Positions 6,861 to 10,342 of a stretch of 10,342 nt of DNA are shown here, piece by piece. The position numbers were made by a program, and so were the translations under genes. Under the pieces are notes generated by a model, which saw only the letters and a program-made list of their open reading frames with translations, was not told where the DNA came from and ran no database searches. Every line of letters starts with the position of its first letter. Position 1 is the first letter of the stretch. Origin of the DNA: an uncultured Planctomycetaceae bacterium (GTDB lineage Bacteria > Planctomycetota > Planctomycetia > Pirellulales > Pirellulaceae); assembly GCA_937904535.1 (NCBI GenBank), contig CALELC010000112.1, forward strand, positions 1 to 10,342. Reading direction: 5' to 3'.

Positions 6861-6890
6861 TTGACAGTTCTTTTATTTCGCAACTATACT
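6861..6890 (+). promoter_or_regulatory. Strong sigma70-type promoter of the coiled-coil operon
   Basis: TTGACA (6861-6866, perfect) is followed after 18 bp by TATACT (6885-6890, five of six). The -35 box is preceded by a T-run at 6855-6860. The predicted start is near 6897, giving a leader of about 160 nt before ATG 7058. No other good promoter lies between here and that gene. Confidence 0.7.
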
Positions 6891-7057
6891 TCGATAAGTG
6901 GACTGAACGTCGAGCGAGTGGTGAACGGCTGTTTCCCGGTTGCGTCGACTCAGCACGGTGACCTTCCACGTACTGATCGTCCGGTGGTCACCCGCGCCGG
7001 CGGTCCCCTCCACACCTTATCCCTTCGTCGTTACCGGTCGATCGAGAGCTAATCGCG

Positions 7058-7894
7058 ATGACATTATTGGGCAAATTCCTGGCGATGCTCATCTTCATTT
7101 TGAGCGCCGCGTTCATGGTTTTGGCACTGGCGGTCAACGCGTCTCACCGTAATTGGCGAGATGTCGTGTTGGATCCCAGTGCAGGCTTAAAACGCCAGGT
7201 AGAAGTCGCTAAGACGACCAATGCCCAGCTCGAAGCCGACCGCAAACGAACTCAGGCGGCCCTGGATCGCGAACGAGCATCGCGACGAACGGCCTTGGCT
7301 GCTCTGCAGACCCAGCTCGACCACATCGACCAGTTGTTGCGACAAAGCGTGTCGACGGTCCAACAACTGGAGGCGAAAAACACGGAACTGGCGCAGTTAG
7401 ACCGCAGCCGGGCGGAGGAGTTGCAACGGCTGACCGAAGAAACTCGCACCCTGCGGGAACAGATTCGCAGCGAACAAGAGGACCGCGATACGCTGTTTGC
7501 TGAAACGCTGCAGATGACCGATCAAATGAATCGACTCCGCGGGATTGTGCAACAGCAATCCGAGCGCAATGCTCAGTTGATGGCTCAGGTCAGCCGTTAC
7601 CGCGAAGTTGTCGAACTGAAGGGCATCGACATCGATGAACCGCTCGACGGTGCTCCGCCGGAGCGAAATGGTACGGTGCTGGTGGTCGATCGCCCGAGCG
7701 ATTTGGTAGAGGTTTCGATCGGTTACGACGATGGACTCCGTGATGGTCACCTGCTGGATGTGACTCGCAGCGGACGTTACGTCGGCCGCCTCCGGATCCG
7801 CCGAACCGAACCGAATCGGGCGGTCGCCGAAATCCTCAAAGACTATCATCAAGGCTCCATTCAGGAAGGCGACCGTGTCGATACAACTTACTAG
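7058..7894 (+). CDS. Membrane-anchored coiled-coil protein of planctomycete type
   Basis: This is a 278-residue protein of unknown function. Residues 6-27 form one hydrophobic segment (uncleaved anchor or signal). Residues about 43-182 are a long charged, Gln/Glu/Arg-rich coiled coil with leucines at heptad spacing. Residues about 203-278 form a compact beta-rich domain: VSIGYDDGLRDGHLLDV, then YVGRLRI, RAVAEIL and a terminal IQEGDRV. The 'iGsddGl..Gh.l.V.r...yiG...i.....rava.v......i..GD.V' pattern recalls FlgT C-terminal-like small barrels, a tentative match. The protein probably sits at the cytoplasmic membrane with the coil and barrel outside. ATG 7058 has a weak GAGAG nine bases upstream. 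Its last 20 nt overlap the next gene, which points to translational coupling and a shared function. Confidence 0.85.
   Translation: MTLLGKFLAMLIFILSAAFMVLALAVNASHRNWRDVVLDPSAGLKRQVEVAKTTNAQLEADRKRTQAALDRERASRRTALAALQTQLDHIDQLLRQSVSTVQQLEAKNTELAQLDRSRAEELQRLTEETRTLREQIRSEQEDRDTLFAETLQMTDQMNRLRGIVQQQSERNAQLMAQVSRYREVVELKGIDIDEPLDGAPPERNGTVLVVDRPSDLVEVSIGYDDGLRDGHLLDVTRSGRYVGRLRIRRTEPNRAVAEILKDYHQGSIQEGDRVDTTY
7863..7869 (+). promoter_or_regulatory. Strong Shine-Dalgarno for the overlapping small membrane protein
   Basis: AGGAAGG lies 5 nt before GTG 7875, inside the end of the upstream coding region. It is the best ribosome binding site in the window and decides the GTG start. Confidence 0.7.
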
Positions 7895-8096
7895 TGAACC
7901 GGTTCGTAAGCAGCCGCCGAACGTCTACACCGTGATGCTGATCGTGAGCGTGGTGTTTTTGTTGATCGCTGTGATTGCCATGGTGATCGAGTATCGACGC
8001 TACGCCCCCGACTACTGGCAAACCAATACGGCACGGCCGAACGCATCGGCTCACAGCATCAGCACCGTGACGGCTACGTTCGACACGCTGAGCTGA
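7875..8096 (+). CDS. Small single-pass membrane protein, coupled to the coiled-coil gene
   Basis: This is a 73-residue protein of no family I can name. It has a short polar N-terminus (SIQLTSEPVRKQPPN), one hydrophobic helix at about residues 18-39 (VYTVMLIVSVVFLLIAVIAM), the motif EYRRYAPDYW right after it, and a Ser/Thr-rich tail of about 25 residues. It starts at GTG 7875, with AGGAAGG at 7863-7869, and overlaps the coiled-coil gene by 20 nt in another frame, so the two are almost certainly co-translated. Positive residues flank both ends of the helix, so topology is ambiguous. A role as partner or anchor of the coiled-coil protein is an inference from this arrangement only. Confidence 0.8.
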   Translation: MSIQLTSEPVRKQPPNVYTVMLIVSVVFLLIAVIAMVIEYRRYAPDYWQTNTARPNASAHSISTVTATFDTLS

Positions 8097-8150
8097 TGCA
8101 AAGACACGGTTGCCCTCGACGCCGGAATGGTTGAGCCAGCCCGCGACAAA

Positions 8151-8178
8151 TTGACAGCGGCGACCTCGACTCTACAAT
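8151..8178 (+). promoter_or_regulatory. Consensus sigma70-type promoter of the thioredoxin gene
   Basis: TTGACA (8151-8156, perfect) and TACAAT (8173-8178, five of six) are separated by 16 bp. The predicted transcription start is near 8185, directly in front of the first leader hairpin. The unit is therefore expressed independently of the small membrane protein gene ending at 8096. Confidence 0.75.
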
Positions 8179-8187
8179 TTTTGCTGA

Positions 8188-8257
8188 GCCGCACGACTTG
8201 GCGTTGTGCGGCACCTACTGTCCAACTGGAGGCGACTGGCAAGGGTCAGTCGCCTTC
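8188..8257 (+). promoter_or_regulatory. Structured 5' leader of trx with two strong hairpins
   Basis: Hairpin 1 pairs GCCGCACGAC (8188-8197) with GTTGTGCGGC (8203-8212), 10 bp with one G-U pair, around the loop TTGGC. Hairpin 2 pairs GGAGGCGACTGGC (8228-8240) with GTCAGTCGCCTTC (8245-8257), 13 bp with two G-U pairs, around the loop AAGG. They are separated by 15 nt. Neither is followed by a T-run, so they are not ordinary terminators. The ribosome site GAGGGG (8272-8277) lies outside both stems. The leader could stabilise the mRNA or carry regulation; it matches no riboswitch class I can recognise. Confidence 0.6.
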
Positions 8258-8271
8258 TCACATTTGCTAAT

Positions 8272-8277
8272 GAGGGG
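8272..8277 (+). promoter_or_regulatory. Shine-Dalgarno site of trx
   Basis: GAGGGG lies 6 nt before ATG 8284. It selects this start over an in-frame upstream GTG at 8206, whose 26 extra codons would fall in the leader hairpins. Confidence 0.7.
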
Positions 8278-8283
8278 TTTGTT

Positions 8284-8601
8284 ATGGCTTCCGACGCCGT
8301 CCTTGAGTTTACCGACGACAACTTCGACACCGAAGTGCTGCAGGCCGAAGGGGCTGTGCTCGTCGATTTTTGGGCGCCGTGGTGTGGGCCTTGCCGACAA
8401 ATCGCTCCGGTCATCGAAGAGCTGGCGAAGGAAAACCCGGCGGTCAAGATTGGCAAAGTCAACATTGACGACAACCCCGGTGCCGCCGAGCGGTTCGGAG
8501 TCAGCAGCATTCCCACTTTGATGGTTTTCCGCAACGGCCAAGTCTCCGACAGTTTTGTCGGCGTGCGCCCCAAGAGCCAATTGCAGGCCGCGATCGGCTG
8601 A
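8284..8601 (+). CDS. trxA: Thioredoxin
   Basis: Thioredoxin is a cytoplasmic dithiol protein that reduces disulfides in ribonucleotide reductase, peroxiredoxins and others, and is itself recycled by thioredoxin reductase. The 105-residue length is the normal single-domain size. FWAPWCGPC places the active cysteines at 34 and 37, Asp28 is the buried acid, and SSIPTLMVF gives the cis-proline at 77. FRNGQVSDSFVGVRPKSQL matches the usual C-terminal strands and helix. There is no signal or membrane segment. The gene is monocistronic by its own promoter and terminator. The exact paralogue (trxA against a second thioredoxin) cannot be settled from one window. Confidence 0.96.
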   Translation: MASDAVLEFTDDNFDTEVLQAEGAVLVDFWAPWCGPCRQIAPVIEELAKENPAVKIGKVNIDDNPGAAERFGVSSIPTLMVFRNGQVSDSFVGVRPKSQLQAAIG

Positions 8602-8671
8602 GTCGGTTGATCCCGCTCGAGACCATACTGGCTCGGGATGTCGTCAATCAGACTGCCGATGACCAATCATC

Positions 8672-8708
8672 AGCCGCAGCGAACTTCTGGTTCGATGCGG
8701 CTTTTTTT
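8672..8708 (+). terminator. Rho-independent terminator of trx
   Basis: AGCCGCA (8672-8678) and CGAAC (8680-8684) pair with GTTCG (8690-8694) and TGCGGCT (8696-8702), a 12-bp stem with one G-A mismatch and the loop TTCTG, followed by seven Ts (8702-8708). A smaller hairpin, CGAG 8618-8621 with CTCG 8632-8635 enclosing CCA/TGG, lies between the trx stop and this terminator. Confidence 0.85.
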
Positions 8709-8763
8709 ATGCGCGGCCGCAGTTTGCCACCGTCTGGGTGCCATAATTGCTAACCCTTTTCGG

Positions 8764-8790
8764 CTGACGCTGCGACGAGCGGCCTATAAT
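8764..8790 (+). promoter_or_regulatory. Probable promoter of the large membrane protein gene
   Basis: A perfect TATAAT occurs at 8785-8790, with a CTGACG (four of six to TTGACA) 15 bp upstream at 8764-8769. It lies after the trx terminator and about 85 bp before ATG 8874, the right place for the downstream gene. The short spacer makes the -35 element uncertain. Confidence 0.5.
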
Positions 8791-8873
8791 GCAAGAGCCG
8801 AGCATGGCCAGCCTGCGTCACGGATCGGACGGGTTGTTCGCCCGTTCCTTTTCTCTGATCTCCGCTTGAACGG

Positions 8874-10342
8874 ATGAGCATGTCGACCTCGACCGCAAAA
8901 TCGCCGCCCAAGCCGCCGCCCGCTCCACCGCCGCGGCTCAGCACCGGTGAGGAAGTCATCACTGCCGCGATCCGTGATGCTCAGGCGGCACTGTGGCGAG
9001 CGGAGCTTTCGCGTTCGCTGCTTACCCTGGTAATCGCTTCGCTGGTCGTCCTAGTCGGATGGGCGGTCATCGACCAGTGGGTTTGGTCGCCAGGTCCGCT
9101 TGTTCGCACGCTGGTGCTCGCCGCAGGTGTTGCTGGCAGCACCGCTTGGGTGTTCACGCGTGTGCTTCCGCTGTTGCGGTCACGGATTCGCGCCGATTAC
9201 GCGGCGTATAGCATCGAACACGACTTGCCCGAACTGCGGCATGCCCTGACCAGCTACGTGTCGTTGCGAGACGACGTAGAGGTGATGGGACCGCGCGGTG
9301 CGATCGTCCGCTCGATCGGAGCCCGCGCCGCGGGACAGATGAAGCAGCACCGCTTGGAAGTTCCAAGCGAAGCAACGGGAACGTTCAACTGGTGGATCGG
9401 GCTGGCGGTGTCCTTAGCCGTTGTGGCGGCCTACGGACTGCTGAGTCCTAAAGACACACTGCAGTCGACCCAGCGGCTACTGCTGCCACTGGCTCGCATC
9501 GATGCGCCGACCCGGGTCACGATCAGCCAAGTGCAGCCCGGCGACTGCGAAGTGCTGTCGGATCGCCCGCTGCAGATTTCCGCGGAACTGGTGGGCTTGT
9601 CGAGTCGTGACGAGCCAAGCGTGCAATTCGGGCCAGGATTCGCGCAGCGACAACCGCTGCAACTCGACGTCTCCAGCGGACGTTTCAGCGCGACGATTCG
9701 CGTACCGCGGTCGACGCAGTATCGCATTTCCGCCGGTGATGCACTGGCCGGGCCGTTCGACATCACTGCCCGAGATGTCCCGGTTGCCTCGGTTCGCAGC
9801 GTCCAGATCCTTCCGCCGACGTACACGCAGCTGCCGCCTCGGCAATCGACGGGCGGAGCGGTGACGGCGGAAGAGAACTCTCAGGTTACGATTACGGCCA
9901 CAGTCAATCGTGCCATCCAACGTGCTCGAATGGAATTCAATCCGCGGAAGACCACGGAGCGAACCGGACCGTCGGCTGGAAGCGTGGAAATGCAGGTCGC
10001 CAGCGATGGTCTGTCGGCCACCGCAACCGTTCCGCTGCGTCTGCCACGAGACAAGCACGCAGCGTTGGCCATCGACTCCTACCACGTCCGCGTCTGGGAT
10101 GCTGAAGGCAATGAAAATCCCGACCCGATCGTCTATCCGGTACGGATCATTCCCGACTTGCCGCCGGAGGTCAGCATCGTATCGCCGCGCGAAGTGGTCA
10201 AAGAGGTACCGATCAATGCGCAGCAGTTGTTCGAAATTGCCGCTTTAGATCCCGACTACGGACTGCGGCGGATTGAATTGACCTGGCGGCGGGGCGTCGA
10301 CTTGCCGGTCAGCGAAATTTTGTGGTCCTCGGAACCGGCGGC
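8874..10342 (+). CDS. Large DUF4175-like membrane protein, N-terminal part (runs off the window)
   Basis: An open frame of 489 codons from ATG 8874 (or ATG 8880) runs to the window edge without a stop. A Pro-rich N-terminus (residues 10-20) precedes three hydrophobic segments at about 49-67, 77-97 and 172-190. Between the second and third lies a conserved cytoplasmic-looking part containing DYAAYSIEHDLPELRHALTS. A long outer region of Ig-like beta domains follows: TRVTISQVQPGDCEVLSDRP (214-232), ILPPTYTQLPP, EENSQVTITATVNR and YHVRVWDAEGNENPDPIVYP, then IPDLPPEVSIVSP and DPDYGLRRIEL. This architecture matches large planctomycete proteins often labelled DUF4175, commonly encoded near MoxR ATPase and DUF58 genes; that neighbourhood would lie beyond this window. 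The biochemical role is unknown, presumably at the envelope. No good ribosome site is visible. Confidence 0.85.
   Translation, partial: MSMSTSTAKSPPKPPPAPPPRLSTGEEVITAAIRDAQAALWRAELSRSLLTLVIASLVVLVGWAVIDQWVWSPGPLVRTLVLAAGVAGSTAWVFTRVLPLLRSRIRADYAAYSIEHDLPELRHALTSYVSLRDDVEVMGPRGAIVRSIGARAAGQMKQHRLEVPSEATGTFNWWIGLAVSLAVVAAYGLLSPKDTLQSTQRLLLPLARIDAPTRVTISQVQPGDCEVLSDRPLQISAELVGLSSRDEPSVQFGPGFAQRQPLQLDVSSGRFSATIRVPRSTQYRISAGDALAGPFDITARDVPVASVRSVQILPPTYTQLPPRQSTGGAVTAEENSQVTITATVNRAIQRARMEFNPRKTTERTGPSAGSVEMQVASDGLSATATVPLRLPRDKHAALAIDSYHVRVWDAEGNENPDPIVYPVRIIPDLPPEVSIVSPREVVKEVPINAQQLFEIAALDPDYGLRRIELTWRRGVDLPVSEILWSSEPA

Larger units (their letters stand above)
6200..7057. other. Long intergenic region between folD and the coiled-coil protein gene
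   Basis: These 858 bases contain no gene I can recognise. From left to right I see the folD upstream region with no clear promoter, a 13-bp tandem duplication (6349-6374), a doubtful minus-strand small ORF (6391-6600), a short perfect palindrome (6666-6686), a long inverted repeat (6790-6842), a strong promoter (6861-6890) and a 5' leader of roughly 160 nt before ATG 7058. The leader holds a 7-bp inverted repeat, GGTGACC 6957-6963 with GGTCACC 6986-6992. The other open frames here have no motif or ribosome site. Confidence 0.6.

Noticed and set aside
6840..7052. A 70-codon + strand frame upstream of the coiled-coil gene
   Set aside because: It spans the -35 and -10 boxes and the leader, has no ribosome site and no protein-like pattern.
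8206..8283. Extended thioredoxin from GTG 8206
   Set aside because: ATG 8284 has GAGGGG at the right spacing and gives the standard 105-residue protein; the extension falls in leader hairpins.
9477..10085. A 202-codon open frame on the minus strand
   Set aside because: It lies wholly inside the large membrane protein, whose + frame carries recognisable motifs. The antisense translation is Arg- and Ser-rich without motifs, as expected of a GC-rich shadow.
1..10342. CRISPR arrays, tRNA or rRNA genes, insertion sequences, phage or toxin-antitoxin genes
   Set aside because: I looked for regularly spaced repeats, cloverleaf-like segments, terminal inverted repeats with transposase frames and typical small toxin pairs, and found none I could support.

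Overview
The window looks like a housekeeping stretch of a planctomycete chromosome, probably from the Pirellulales (Rhodopirellula-like). The evidence is two secreted PQQ-like beta-propeller proteins, one with the 'WPQFRGPSGDG' type N-terminus common in that phylum; a membrane-anchored coiled-coil protein and a very large multi-domain membrane protein of types I associate with planctomycetes; few Shine-Dalgarno sequences; and moderately high GC. This assignment rests on recognised family style, not on a database search.

Layout. 1-1667 (+): the 3' end of an ABC-2 type exporter ATPase, followed by its six-TM permease. 1711-4453: two paralogous PQQ-like beta-propeller proteins, tail to tail with 28 bp between stop codons. 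One runs on + with a twin-arginine-like signal, the other on - with a short Sec-type signal. 4786-6199: a MaoC-like hot-dog protein (+) and folD (-), converging with 10 bp between stops. 6200-7057: a long mostly non-coding stretch with a 13-bp tandem duplication, a dubious small minus-strand ORF, an operator-like palindrome, a larger inverted repeat and a strong sigma70-type promoter. 7058-8096 (+): that promoter's likely operon, a membrane-anchored coiled-coil protein overlapping by 20 nt a 73-residue single-TM protein. 8151-8708 (+): a complete thioredoxin transcription unit with a consensus promoter, a leader holding two strong hairpins, trx and a rho-independent terminator. 8874 to the window end (+): the first 489 codons of a large DUF4175-like membrane protein with its own TATAAT box.

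The genes do not form one pathway. They are export (ABC-2), envelope or periplasmic proteins (propellers, coiled-coil pair, large membrane protein), one-carbon metabolism (FolD), a probable acyl-CoA hydratase-like enzyme and thiol redox (Trx). I found no CRISPR array, tRNA, rRNA, insertion sequence or phage gene. I cannot point to a convincing new defence or mobile system. The best candidates for undescribed biology are the two-hairpin thioredoxin leader and the translationally coupled coiled-coil/small-TM pair with its elaborate upstream region.
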